Source: Hyaloscypha bicolor E
Lineage: Eukaryota > Ascomycota > Leotiomycetes > Helotiales > Hyaloscyphaceae
Direction: 5' to 3'
Length of the DNA stretch: 64,000 nucleotides
Assembly: GCF_002865645.1 (NCBI RefSeq)
Contig: NW_020194557.1
Coordinates: 186,001-250,000 of the forward strand
Shown: positions 24,648-36,016 of the stretch, piece by piece
How positions within the stretch are numbered: position 1 is the first letter of the stretch
Layout of the letters: every line of letters starts with the position of its first letter
Notes under the pieces: generated by a model
The model's database searches: none
Told to the model about the DNA's origin: nothing
The model's input: only the letters and a program-made list of their open reading frames with translations
Translations under genes and position numbers: made by a program

Positions 24648-26625
24648 ATGGAACAGGCCTGAAGGGCTATGATTGATGATCTTTTCACTTTTGTTAATTC
24701 TCATTTGCTTTTTATTTCTATATTCTGGGTTTAGATTTGGATTTCTCGCTTTTGTAGCGCAGCGGCATCTGCAAGGCATGGCAACGGCATTGAATCTTAT
24801 ACACACACCCTCCTTAGAGTAATTTGTAGTATCGTGTATTCGTATTCCAGAGGTACTTGGCTGACGTTTGAGAATTTGGTTTTCATAGCAAAATAGATTG
24901 GAATTTTTTATATATCCACGCTGCTTTCCTCGTCTCGTGACTCTGATTCATTTCCTCCTGACCTTAATTCATAATTTGTGAATTGATGAATTGTGAATTG
25001 ATGAATTCTGAACTGCGATGTGCAAATTGCAAATTGATGCCGAGAGATGCGTTTTACGGACGTCCGACGGAGTCCGGTAAGCGAGAGCGAGGGATATAAA
25101 TAAATAGAGGCTCGCTCGGTTAATCCCGCCGCCGGATCGACGGGCATAGCGCTTGGGGGGCGGGCTTTACAGGGTACACGCACTAAGGTTTTAATGATCT
25201 GCTACAGGGCCGAGATTGGGATGCCTGGGGGAATCCGCAGATCTTTTTGAGGCCATGTCGCGGGCTGATGAGACGGCTATCATAATTTAAAAGGAGCGAG
25301 GGAGGGAAAACCGGTGATTCGTCAGTGTCCGAGGAGCCGCTCAGTGCGAGAAGGTGAGGAGGTGGAGGCGTCCGAAAGGGGTGAAGGGCAGGGGGTGAAT
25401 TTAGGTTACGAATTGGGGAAGTTTACATATTTTGAGGCGAGTTTAGAATGTATTGATATAACGACTTTTGTAAGTTTTGCTGCTGGGTATTTTCCAAGCC
25501 TTGAAATTGAGGTTAGAGTTTTGTGAAAGAGGACAAGAAACAGGAACTCGTCACACGAAAGAAATGGCAGCTACTGATAGAGGCGAGATAAGTTTGTTGG
25601 AATTGTCTCCATAGTTTCTGTGGTCTGGAGAGGAATTTTGAATCTCAACTTGCACCTTCACCCCATTTAACGGCCTCACGGTCATCATCACGGGTCCTTA
25701 ACCTCAACTTCATAACTCTGAAACTCTTCAATCTTCCTTGGAATCCTCTCAAAGGCATCTTCGGTGAGAGAATCTTCGAAGGCGTTCTTTGAAGAATTAA
25801 TGAGATGGCGGTTTGCCCGCTAGGGTCTTTTCGGATCCGTGTTCTGTTCTGACAGCAAAGATGGCCTTACTGCCAGCATGCGTGATTCCCAGTCTCCTCT
25901 TCAGCCTCCTTTGAATTTTTGTACATGTATGTTATGGAGTGGAAGTTAAATCTCCGACTAAAGCAACACTAAGTTTGACGTACATAAGTTTTTGACGCAC
26001 ATACTTGGAGTCTTGGCTCATAGGAGGATTTTTGTGGAGATGGTCAATCATTTAATCCGTACGCAGCCGGAAGATAAATTACCCAAAACTAAATTACTTC
26101 AACTTGGATATCTAGCGTTTCAATCAACACGAGAGCAGTTTTGCCGCATCGGACTGGTTGACGGAGCGATGCGAAGAATTCTCGCAATCCCGTGTCGAAA
26201 TGCACGATCCAAGGCACGTCTTTGATGCGCGATCTGATGCGCGCTGTATCGCGATGCGATGCACGGACATATCTTCATGAAGATAGCGCTTGCGGCGAAC
26301 ACGAGAACAGCTATCCAATAAAATATGAAACTTAACGACCCACAACGTCCCACGAAGTTTACCAAAGTCCTGAGTCCGAAACAGGGGAGTGTTGAAGCGG
26401 GAGCCAAGACTGATCGGCAACCATAAAATGTGGGCACTAGCCTTGCATTGGACATTCGGAGCGATGTTCCCACGAAGAAATATGGCCAGACCGTGTAAAT
26501 ACAGATGCCACAATTCGGAGGACCAGGAAGGCAGTTCGCTCGGCTTCAGCATCGGTGCGCGAGGCACCCAGGGGAAGTGTTGAGGGAAGACCGAAGACCG
26601 AACATAGGTAGGACGCTTTCTAGTT
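24648..26625. other. Intergenic region between PKS and reductase
   Basis: About 2 kb without a supported gene. At 24967-25045 there is an AT-rich, internally repetitive stretch (AATTGATGAATT and GTGAATTGATGAATT variants, then CAAATTGCAAATTGATG). Frames such as 24159-24806 minus are shadows of the PKS 3' end. The remainder is presumably PKS 3' UTR and reductase promoter. Confidence 0.5.
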
Positions 26626-26630
26626 TGCAA

Positions 26631-26636
26631 TATAAA
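26631..26636 (+). promoter_or_regulatory. Probable TATA box of the reductase gene
   Basis: TATAAA lies 109 nt upstream of the ATG at 26740, followed by a CT/CA-rich leader. Spacing fits a fungal core promoter. Inferred from position only. Confidence 0.5.
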
Positions 26637-26739
26637 GCATAAGAAGGCCCTCCTCTTCTTCGGACTTCACTTGACATCTCGATTTCTCAGCTTCATTATA
26701 CCCCCAACCACACCTTTTTCATAATCCAATCACTTCACA

Positions 26740-27790
26740 ATGGGCTCCATCGAACCAACAAAGCAATCAGGCTTCGGGTCTCTTGAAGGGAAAGTGGCAC
26801 TTGTCACTGGATCCGGAAGAGGCATTGGCCGTGGAATTGCCCTTGAGCTTGCCAAACGTGGTGCATCAGTCGTCATCAACTACGCCAACTCCTCAAAACC
26901 AGCGCAAGAGGCAGTCAAAGACATCGAAAGCACCGGAAGTAAGGCTGTCGCAATTCAAGGAGACATGACCAAAGTAGCGGAGGTCCGACGGGTATTCAAG
27001 GACGCCATCGATCATTTTGGACGACTGGATATCGTGATGTCCAATTCTGGTACCGAAAGCTTCAAAAAGGAGGAGGATGTTACAGAGGAGGATTATGACA
27101 AGGTCTTTGCGCTGAACACAAGAGCCCAGTTCTTTGTCGCTCAAGAAGCGTTGAAGACACTGCAGCACGGCGGCAGGATTATCCTCATGTCATCGGTAGC
27201 TGCACAAAGTAAGTTCCCTCGAAGGGGTTTCCTTTCCAAGAATATCAGATCGAGAACGGTATCAATCCAGGCTATCCTGATATCAAGAATGAATTTGATG
27301 GCAAGCCTCGATCACGTGCTGATCACATGATTCAGTGTCCGGAGTACCAAACCATGCTCTCTATGCTGGTAGCAAGGCCGCAGTAGAGGGTTTCGTTCGT
27401 TCCTTTTCGGTCGACTGTGGGGCCAAGAGGATTACAGTGAATGGGATCGCGCCCGGTGGCGTCAAGACTGATATGTTTGATGAGTGAGTTGACACCAATG
27501 ACTGTCTGCTTTGCCTATGGACTGACTCCGTTTCAGAAATTCATGGCACTATGTCCCTGGAGGATTCAAAGGAATGCCCATAGAAACGATCGAGGCAGGA
27601 CTTGCAAACATGTGCCCGTTGAAGAGAGTTGCTGTTCCAGCAGACATCGGGCGAGTGGTAGCGTTTTTGGCAAGCTCGGAAGGCGAGTGGATCAATGGTA
27701 TGTCTATTGTCCCACTGTCCAATGACACATGAGTGATGCTGACTCCGTGCAGGCCAAATCATCAAGCTCAGTGGTGGCTCCGTTGCGTAG
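26740..27790 (+). CDS. 1,3,6,8-Tetrahydroxynaphthalene reductase (SDR family)
   Basis: Four exons (26740-27208, 27336-27483, 27537-27697, 27753-27790) encode 271 aa, the normal length for this classical short-chain dehydrogenase/reductase. The NADPH-binding TGSGRGIG loop is at residues 23-30, the NxG-type SNSG near 102, the catalytic Ser at 151/152 (LMSSVAAQ), and Tyr166-Lys170 in YAGSK. The stretch around GGVKTDMFDENSWHYVPGGF and the ending GQIIKLSGGSVA follow the tetrahydroxynaphthalene reductase subgroup rather than the trihydroxy enzyme, whose C-terminus ends with a Met. The reaction would be NADPH-dependent reduction of T4HN to scytalone in DHN-melanin synthesis. It follows the PKS on the same strand. 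The first intron is 127 nt, longer than its neighbours. The subgroup assignment rests on remembered family motifs. Confidence 0.93.
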
Positions 27791-29180
27791 AGGAGGAGAA
27801 GCTTCTGGGTGCTGACATGGTTCAGTGTGGGACGGCATGCAATGTGGGAGTCGGGCCGCGGGAGGGCAAGCCGGTTGGGGATGCGGGGAGATGCATGACA
27901 GGAGCACGGAAATCACCCACACACCACAGGAACTGATGATGTGCGATACTGTAACTGCAAGCATGATCTCCAGTCCCCACTGCTCTGCACTGCGCTGCTT
28001 ACCGCATGAATGTTTGATACTGTACGTACCGTATTAGTAGTTGTCAAGGTTTCCCTCAAATCTCGGCAGTTGTTCCCATTGCGGAGAATATGCGGACAGT
28101 AAGCACCCGTAGCGGAACTGGTGGAAGCCACGCCGCTCCTTTCCCTGACGACCCCTGAATCAAAGTGGGGATTGTACTGTGTATTTTCAATCTTTGGTTT
28201 CTTTGGTTTCTTTGAAGTTTTGTTCTCCTCTTTGCACGGCAGTTTACTTCACGGGTTGGCCACGTGACCAATACAGGATGCTCCGCTTCACGGAAGTTTC
28301 GTCTTCATCTTGTCCCCGCCTCCCATCCATCGTCCATTGACACGCACTTGCGCGCAGCGCTCGTCAGTGTCACTTGTGTCATCGCTGCAGACAAGCAACC
28401 TCCACAGACGCAAGATACCAGGCTTGACCTTGCATTCATGGTTGACGACTCGAAGGCGAGCATGTGATTTGGCCGTTGGAAGAGGGGCGGGGCTGTCCTG
28501 TGTTTAGGGCTTGTTTTGACGCAGGTCTCAGACCTCTTCTTGACACCTTGTTTCTTGCAGTGCTCCTTGTGCACACGAAAAAGTTCCCTGACCTGCCCCA
28601 CAATCGTACTCGTGGTCGCATTCTGGATCGTCCAATTCGTTCCAGTAATGCCTTTTCGGCCTTGTTTCTCCGCGCAAGGCGTTAAGAATCTCAAAATAGG
28701 ATAGATGTCTTGCTTTCCCAACTTTCTATATTAAACCGTTTTATCGCCATCTGTGTTTTCTACTCGGTGGCTGGTGTCGTGATACTGCTTGGAAAGGATA
28801 ACCCTGCTTCATCCAAGGTCGGGGGATAACCCCTCCTCAACACAGGTTCAATACCCTTCTATATGGTTCGTTGCCACACCACTTTAGGCTTCCGGACGTT
28901 TCAATCCATCCCCTTTCAATCGAGCAAACCTGCTCCCGCCGTTCCGCCAAACCACTAGCGAAGCATTTTCTTTGGAACTCAGCATAGCCTCTCGAATTCG
29001 TATTCAAATGATTCCCACATTCCCTGCGCCATTTAAGTTCGAGCTCAACCGGGAGCGGACATAAGAGCATTGGCTTTATCCTACACCTTCGCAAGCTATC
29101 CCTCTGTCGAGTGTCTTTTCCACTTGAAGAACGTCCAATCGCAACATCAACCCAGCTTCCCAATAATATCCGGTAGAAAT
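27791..29180. other. Intergenic region between reductase and regulator
   Basis: About 1.4 kb; no coding frame can be supported. It contains a CACGTG at 28261-28266 and a tandem TTTCTTTGG near 28196-28214. It presumably holds the reductase 3' UTR and the regulator promoter. Confidence 0.45.
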
Positions 29181-31404
29181 ATGGTCAACACAGGCAAACC
29201 ATCAAGAGGGTGTTATATGTGCCGTGCGAGTATGCTGTCCCATTTCCTACCACGGTGGAACTTGCTGATGAATACCCAGGGCGAATTAAGGTAATTGATT
29301 CCTCAGCAATTGAGATCGTCTGCTCGATCAAATTTCCACTTCTGTGGGCACCCGAGATGGGCATTTGACTGACCATAAATAGTGCGATGAAGGGAAGCCT
29401 GGATGTATGCGATGCCAGAAGTCGAAGAGGGTGTGCCCTGGATATCGGGATGCGTTCGAGCTCAAGTTGCGAGATGAGAGTAAATCTACGAAGAAGAAGC
29501 ACAACCGGAGGCTGAATCAGACTCAATACCCAGTACTTCACGATGTCGTCAATCAAGCAGAGATCTACCAAGACTCGTTCCTTGATCCAGCTCTATTCTA
29601 TCCTGCTGCAGCTTCCAGTTCTCGTATCTCCCACTCGCGGAACAGTTCCTCATCGTCAAATTCATCGCAAGACTCTTTTAGAAGCCCAGAAGAGGACGTT
29701 AGCAGCGTTGTTTCGTCTTTCACCCACCATCTTACAATCCGAGGGCATATGACGACTCCCCTCAACCAGCAAGCGGCATGTTTCTTTCTGGCCAATTTTG
29801 TCCTGGTCCCAAAGGCAGGCACTATGAGAGGTTATTTCGACTTTACGTTACCACTTTTGAAACAAAGGGATCCATCTCAGGGTCTCTTACTCGCATTTTC
29901 CGCTGTTTCCCTCGCAGCTTTGGGCACCCGACCGAATTCAAAGGCTCTACTTCCAAAGGCCGATCTATGGTACCTGAATGCTTTAAAGGAGATCAACTCA
30001 GCTTTAAGAGATCCCAGACTGGCTTCAAGTGATTCGATACTCGTTTCTGTGATGTTGATGGCTACTTTCGAGGTGAGACCGCGGATCTCGCACAGCAGAA
30101 AGCAGTTGACTAATCGAACCATAGCAACTAACCCCCTCAAGATTGAAGATCGGAGGATGGGCCTCCCACATCGACGGAGCTGTTGCAGTAATCAAGTCTC
30201 GTGGAAGCGAGCCGCATAAGTGGCAGTCAAAAATTGCCCGTGAAATTTTCATTTCGGTCAGAGCTCACATGGTAACTCTCCTGCTTTCCCTTTCCCTGAG
30301 CTCATTATGACTTACTTGGAAAGACCATCCATTGTATAGCAAATTCAAAAGCGGCAGACCCAAATGTAGATTGGATGGCTATCGAAGCAGACGACCCTGT
30401 CGTCCAAACTTTTGCGGCTGCCAATCTCAAAATGGCCGCTCTGCGAGCAGACACTGATAAAACCACAACACTAAAAGTTCACTCCGCCGAGAACACGGAA
30501 ATAGTAAAGAAACTATTACAAAGAGCGCAAGTTCTCGATCAGGAATACTTGGACTGGATCAAGGCCCTTCCAGCCGGTTGGGAGATCAAGACTGTCGCCT
30601 GGGTTGATAGCGCCGTCCAAAATCTCTCAACATCGCTTGTGCATCCGGGTAGAGTGGATGCTTATGGGGAGCTGTGGATGGCATACAAATACAACATCGT
30701 CCGGTCTTGTCGGTTATTTATCTATTCCACCATTCTTCGCTGCGTCGCCTGGCTAGGAAACTCGCATGACTATCGACTCACGCCTGAATACACCACAGCC
30801 GCCCGAATCTGCCGTCAACTCGTCGAAGATATAGTCGCCAGCGTCCCTTACTTCTTTGGCTGGAACAGCGAAAATGATGTAACAATGAAAGCCAGGGCCA
30901 ACTTTGCCTGTGGTTCTAGCGACGATCCCAGCGTCAAGCCGCTGTCAGGTATTTTTGTCATGTGGCCACTCTTCACCGCTGCAGCTTCGGATTTTGCTTC
31001 GCCTTCACAACGAATTTTCCTCCGCGGGAGACTGAAACATATAGCTGAGACCATGGGTATTGCTCAAGCTCTCATTCTATCCGAGGTACTTACACAAATA
31101 CACCCGTCAGAATTCAACTAACAGAAATGAGTTCAAGCTCCCACTCGTCCACCCCTCTCTCTATATCATGCGAGAACGAGCGAATCTCATGCCCACAGCC
31201 TGTCAATCCGACGATACGACCGTCACAATCACAGAAGCAGAGGCAACGGCCACAGTCACTCTCGCTCCTGCCCCTCCTCAACAACAAAATGGGTGGCTAC
31301 CACGCAGCTTCGGATTCGGAGAAAATGGATTCTTCCAGAACGCCGTGGCAATAAAACAACATGTGCAAGAGTACCTCGAAGGGTACGAGCTGACCGGCTT
31401 CTAG
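29181..31404 (+). CDS. Zn(II)2Cys6 fungal transcription factor
   Basis: Six exons: 29181-29229, 29280-29290, 29383-30072, 30125-30271, 30324-31085, 31138-31404; 641 aa. Splicing restores a complete binuclear zinc cluster at residues 11-37: CYMC-RARRIKC-DEGKPGC-MRC-...-VC, spread across three exons with an 11-nt second exon coding only the RRIK region. The last intron could end elsewhere, but the acceptor at 31137 gives the same 52-nt length as the two preceding introns, a well-placed CTAAC branch point and an open frame to ELTGF. After a basic linker and a Ser-rich region (about 70-110), residues 120-560 look like the helical fungal-specific regulatory domain type 2. It lacks the two C2H2 fingers of Cmr1/Pig1 melanin regulators, so it is a different class. 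Its position after the PKS and reductase suggests local regulation; this is inference. Confidence 0.9.
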
Positions 31405-32335
31405 CCCTCCCCACACATCGGCCAACTTCACAATTTAATGTATTTTTCTATCTTTTATGTCATGTCATTCATTAGCGTTTTGCCTTCGGAGTAGAGGGCT
31501 TGATGGTTAGATAGACTCCGTGCAACTGGACGGTCATTTACAACCCATTTGAAGGCATACGCAAGCACAGGAGTTTAGTAATTTTCCATGACTTATGATT
31601 CACGATTGTGCGTTAATGGGTCACGGAACGAGCGAAAGACTGCTGGCAGTCTATCTCATAATTTGTCCCCGTAGGATTGAAATCAAGCAGTGTCGGTCTC
31701 TCATGTCCGCTCAAGGGAGCTCGCTTTATCAACAAACAAACAAAAAATTCCACACCTTTACCAAAAATTAGCAAAACTTGAGGCTCTGCGGGGGACCCCT
31801 TAGAAAACCCGTCGAGCGGATTTTTCAAATCGTTCCACCCTTAAGGTCGTGTATTGAGGTGGGTTTTCGGCCGTCGATCGGGAAATATTTTATCGTGTAG
31901 CTTAAGCACTCGTCCAGACCTATCGATCCTCACTTTGAGTTTGTAAAGCTTAAGTGCCAACCCCGGCCCACACTTAGCTCCTTCTCAAAGCTTGTTGTGC
32001 AGGCAAATCGGAGCGAGCACGTGATTATTAGATGCTCCTTCGTTTGGGCTCAAGCATTGTATTGTGAATGGCTAGAAGAGTTTGTTACAATTGCGACTTG
32101 TGAAAAATACTACCAACGATAGCTAAAAGAGATAGATGACCTCAAAGACTTAGCTTGCGCTTGGTTGCATTTTTCATGCGCTGGGGTCACTTCGAAACAA
32201 CCCCCTTTGCTCCGTCCCGCTTAGTTGCAGGAGGTGAGGAACTTCGGTCTTTCTGTGTTTGTTGAACAAAGAGAATGATTGCTCCATAGTCAAACTGAAC
32301 TTACTAGCAGAGAAATCCAAATAGAGATATAAACA
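31405..32335. other. Intergenic, no gene seen
   Basis: Contains the regulator 3' flank and the 5' flank of the small gene at 32336. A CACGTG lies at about 32018-32023. Nothing here supports coding. Confidence 0.45.
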
Positions 32336-32935
32336 ATGTTCTCACCGGTCCTGAGAATCCTCTTTCCACTATCACCGCCATTCATCACAAATCCTCAGTC
32401 TGATCAGCGATCCCTTCTCAGACCGAGTCAACATTCCACCGGAACCAAATTTCGACGAAGTTCACAAGGTTCCACAATGCCAGATTTATGCTACTACCCA
32501 TGCCTCTTGGGCATTGCCTCGCCCACCAACAGTGCCCGTGAATGGCTACAAAAGTGGCACGATGAGCACGACGTCACCTTCGACCCAGACCTCAAGTTCG
32601 AGATCGCCTGGGACGGACGTTGGATCAACGACAGCAATGCAGAAGAACTTGAGTCGGACTTGGTCAACCGGGGATGCAATTTAGCAAGTAGCAAGCGGAT
32701 TGCCAAGGATCTGACGGCCATGAAGGGCGCGCCGAAAAGGGCGCATATGGGCGAGGGAGAGATAATTCAGGAGATCTCCTATGTGGGTGATGAACAGCAT
32801 ACCCACTGCGTGGCTCAGTGGTGGTTCCGGGGTGTTTCGTGTGCTTTGGCAGTCACAGTGCTCGTATTCCTCTTAATTTTCATGGAATTGGATCAGGCTG
32901 TCCAACAACTTCACGACTGCCGTAGGGAACTTTGA
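32336..32935 (+). CDS. Small hypothetical protein with C-terminal membrane anchor
   Basis: A single open frame of 199 aa starts in a good context (AAACAATG). The first 45 residues are Ser/Arg/Pro-rich. The middle is acidic and looks globular (NSAREWLQKWHDEHDVTF, LKFEIAWDGRWINDSNAEE, LESDLVNRGCNLASSKRIAK). A hydrophobic helix of about 20 residues (SCALAVTVLVFLLIFMEL) lies near the C-terminus, followed by a short charged tail, which suggests a tail-anchored protein. I do not recognise a family. It shares a weak pattern with the protein at 39910-40338 (SDLV-RG followed by a helix, then a C-terminal anchor). An internal ATG at about 32477 could be the true start. Confidence 0.5.
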   Translation: MFSPVLRILFPLSPPFITNPQSDQRSLLRPSQHSTGTKFRRSSQGSTMPDLCYYPCLLGIASPTNSAREWLQKWHDEHDVTFDPDLKFEIAWDGRWINDSNAEELESDLVNRGCNLASSKRIAKDLTAMKGAPKRAHMGEGEIIQEISYVGDEQHTHCVAQWWFRGVSCALAVTVLVFLLIFMELDQAVQQLHDCRREL

Positions 32936-33689
32936 GCTTGGAATATGTGGCTCCATGAGGGAGATACCGATTGCTTGTTCCTTCTCTCGCACCTTTAGCA
33001 TACGTCGGTCTGGAAAATTGGGATTGTACGAGTCGTCGAGAATCAATGTAGAACACATTTAGGGCATTGAAGTAGAGCTCAACAGCCATCCTAGCATTGA
33101 GCAATTCTTTGTAGACACTTCACAATCTTGTAGTCGCCTCAGTCCCATTTCCGTTCACTGAGAAAAATTACTGAGGGTCCTGAATCCAGTCGAACAATCT
33201 CTGACTAGGAATCAAATTAAAATCGAAACCAACCGTGTTCGCTGCTGCAAGTGATGCTATACAATATCACTGCTCTTTGTAATATTCTTGGAGCCCAAAG
33301 CTTTGCCAATAATTATTTATTTTGTACCAAATGCTAAATAGATGCTTGGAAGATATCTTTGGGATTAACTGTTCCGGCGCCTTGATTATGAGCAGTCCAT
33401 GCTATCATACAATGGTCATGCCTTCCTTCATTTTGCCAGGTATCAACGAGAGCCGGTGATTTTATATCGGGCTCAGTAGCCAGAGTAGAATAATGAGTTG
33501 ATGCGCTAGGGGATTGCAGCTACGTTGAGGCTCGCGGCATATCCACAAGGTGCGCTGGTAAATTCTGACCTCGAGATTGACTTTTGGATGTAGATGCGAA
33601 GCTAGGTATATTTTGGGGAGAATAGTTGATAAACGAACCCAAGTCAGAGCATTCTGGACCTGATCGCTGCAAGTCACTGTCTTGGGAGT
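32936..33689. other. Intergenic, AT-rich, no gene seen
   Basis: No supported coding frame. Base composition drifts to AT-rich toward the transposon island that follows. Confidence 0.4.
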
Positions 33690-34118
33690 CTAGCTCGCAA
33701 GCAGACAGCTGTTGTGCACGCTAATCAACGCCCTGGAAATAATAGTCTTGAGGGTTGGGAAATCCCCCACTATGACCGGCTGCGGTTGTGCATACCGATC
33801 ATTGTCCTGGAAATAAGAAGGATCTTCCATATACTTGCGGAACTCCTGATCAAGCTCTTGGTAATAATCGGATTTCTCGTGACATGCTAACAGGTGTGCG
33901 AACTCGCTATAATCCATGGTAGAATTAGATAGATTTCCGGCCTCAATTTCAATACCGGGGGAGCGTGGCTGAAGGCTGCCAGAACTATAGTCTGGACGCA
34001 TACTCTGGACAGACTTTATGGTGCCTTGGGCATAGGATAGCTGCTAATTAGCTTGCCACTGGTCAGAAAGCCTAACCGCCGCATTATCCTGTCGAGCGTC
34101 AACAGTCTCTACAGGCAT
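33690..34118 (-). pseudogene. Short reading frame broken by one in-frame TAG
   Basis: Reading from an ATG at 34118 to a stop at 33690 gives 143 codons with a single TAG (in CAAGCTAATTAGCAG, about 34046). Both sides of the stop stay in one frame, and the downstream part is rich in Asp, Glu, Tyr and Phe (DYSEFAHLLACHEKSDYYQE) in a way random sequence would not be. The TAG could derive from CAG by a C-to-T change, as repeat-induced point mutation produces. The start lies 9 nt from the inverted promoter-like repeat at 34127-34249, which would supply its promoter and leader. Family unknown. Confidence 0.4.
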
Positions 34119-34126
34119 CTCAGATG

Positions 34127-34249
34127 GTGTCACGGCCTGGACAAGCTGTGGAAGTGGAAATGTGTGTGTTTTGGTATAAATATGTAAGAATGATGGAGCC
34201 CTAATGGCGGTAAAGAAACTATATATATGCCTGTGCGTAGCACGTGACA
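34127..34249 (-). repeat. Inverted promoter-like repeat, left copy
   Basis: This 123-bp segment, read on the minus strand, matches 35544-35666 on the plus strand with only scattered differences. The shared sequence starts TGTCACGTGCT, has a TATATATAG core, then CATATTTATACCAAAACACA and ends CTTGTCCAGGCCGTGACAC. It looks like a duplicated promoter with its transcribed leader. Confidence 0.75.
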
Positions 34250-35543
34250 GATGGGTCCTCCGAGGGGAGGTCACCGGGTTTTGATGATTTGCGATCATTA
34301 GAGAATTGAAATAGCTTCTCGAAGGGATAATCTAATAATTCGTGATACGGGATTGTCTCGATCACTAGCCATTCTGATGGGAGCCCACTTGCAACTATAC
34401 CTGGAAGAAGGAAGGACAGATTGCTGATCTGCTCCTTTAACCCTGGATGACATAAGTGAATATAGTCGACGACATCTTGATCCTGACCCTTCCGGAGTGT
34501 ACAAAGACTAATAATTAGCGAACCAGAGTAACAAGATCCATCCGCACCTGGGAAGCAAGAACCTACCTCGTTTCTGTTACCTCCATAAGAAGTACGACTA
34601 GGATGGGGAGGCCGTAGTACTGAGACATTCTCCATAGCGGCTCCCCCAACCGTATCTAATACTCGAATGTTTTTCCTGCTCTCTTACGCGTCTCTTCCTC
34701 GCTCACCTGCTGACCTTTCTGACCACTTACCTTCCCGCTTCTCTTCCCCTTCCTATCCTTCTTGCTCTTATACTTGGTCATGTGGGGGAAGAGGAGGTTA
34801 ACAAATCTCTCCTTAACAGATTATCGCCGCCCTTTTTTGGGCGCAGCTTTCTCAGCTTCAACTTCCTCCATATACTTGGGTGTTAGTTCCACCAGGTGTA
34901 CTCTCCTTGAGACTTGGAGTACTATTTTGAGAATCTCGAGAGACTTTTCTTTCTCCCACACATCTTCAATTATGAATTTGAGCTGCTTCAGCAGTCGATC
35001 TCTGGTTGGGATCTCGTCCGGCCCTCCACTTCGTTCCAAGGCATCCTGATCGGGCCTAACATCAATAGATGTAACCGGGTGGCGTGCCTTATAGCAGAAA
35101 CGCTGACAATCTTCGAGGACCTCTATACTCTTACCTGGATGGTCTGTCCCGGATGGCCATTTGTCCCAGGACAAATGGCCCAGGACAGATTCAAGTCTAG
35201 GGCTACTCACCCAGCACACTCAGCACACCAGGACCTCCCCAGCCACAGGAACGGTGTCCCACCTGACCACCTATGATAGGACAATTACCCTAGGCTTTAT
35301 GCACGTGATAAGTCAAATGCTTGAAGGAGTAAAGTTTCAGGGCATTTCAGGGCATAGAGATCTGTCCATACGACACTCAGTAGTTCAGTCAATGCATTCA
35401 GTCCTCGAACCTGTCAAAACAAATCCATCGTCCTACTAGCCACGATGTTATCTTGAGCATGATGGGTTGGCAGCCGCAGGATTCGAACCTACTAGCACAT
35501 GCTGTCTTCCTCTACTCTGGTCACGATAAGTGTATACACAGCA
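34250..35543 (-). other. Decayed coding-like segments inside the inverted repeat
   Basis: Two minus-strand frames have protein-like composition: 34635-34219 (138 codons; ISNLSFLLPGIVASGLPSEW, ETIPYHELLDYPFEKLFQF) and 35219-34821 (132 codons; RDRLLKQLKFIIEDVWEKEK, ending in a Lys/Arg-rich tail). No start, splice set or family could be established, and both are enclosed by the inverted repeat pair. They may be remnants of a gene carried with the repeat. A tRNA T-arm-like motif on the minus strand at 35475-35491 is not part of a cloverleaf. Confidence 0.3.
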
Positions 35544-35666
35544 TGTCACGTGCTGCGCACAGGCATATATATAGCTTCTTCACCGCCCTTAGGGCACGAT
35601 CATTCATACATATTTATACCAAAACACACACATTTCCACTTCCACAGCTTGTCCAGGCCGTGACAC
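35544..35666 (+). repeat. Inverted promoter-like repeat, right copy
   Basis: Plus-strand partner of 34127-34249. After the shared leader the sequence continues to an unrelated short frame that stops by about 35734 and then meets the LTR-like repeat at 35797, so any gene this promoter once served has been cut off. Confidence 0.75.
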
Positions 35667-35796
35667 AGCAGGTGCTCACCAGAGAGGCAGTGCCGGCTAC
35701 CTCCCCAGCCGCCTTTAATATAATATACATTTGAGCTCCGGGAGTAAATAGCATTAGATTCTTATTAGCCTAATATAACACTGAACATACCTCGCC

Positions 35797-36002
35797 TGTG
35801 ACGGCGCTGGCTAGGGGGATGGCTGTCACATGACTAGTTTCACCTAGCTAGCCGGCGTTTCAGTGGTTTTAGCTAGTATTCCCTCCTTTTATCCCCTTTC
35901 CTTCTCTCTCTCTCTCTTCTTCTTCTCTTTAGCTTAGTATTTTCAATACATGAGATTCTTGGATCTTTGAGCCCTGGCCATTGCCTCGATCCCGCCGTTA
36001 CA
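35797..36002 (+). repeat. LTR-like or MITE repeat, left copy (206 bp)
   Basis: Begins TGTGACGGCGCTGGCT and ends CGATCCCGCCGTTACA, so its own ends form a short terminal inverted repeat (TGTRACGGCG). It contains a long CT-rich tract (CTTCTCTCTCTCTCTCTTCTTC, about 35912-35933). An inverted copy lies at 36563-36776. The TGT...ACA ends fit either a solo LTR or a MITE. No clean target duplication flanks this copy. Confidence 0.7.
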
Positions 36003-36016
36003 GGATTGGTCTGGTT

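Noticed and set aside
35464..35545. Possible tRNA gene on the minus strand (GGTTCGAATCC B-box-like motif)
   Set aside because: The T-arm stem-loop at 35475-35491 is good, but no matching acceptor, D or anticodon stems can be formed upstream. At most it is a tRNA or SINE remnant.
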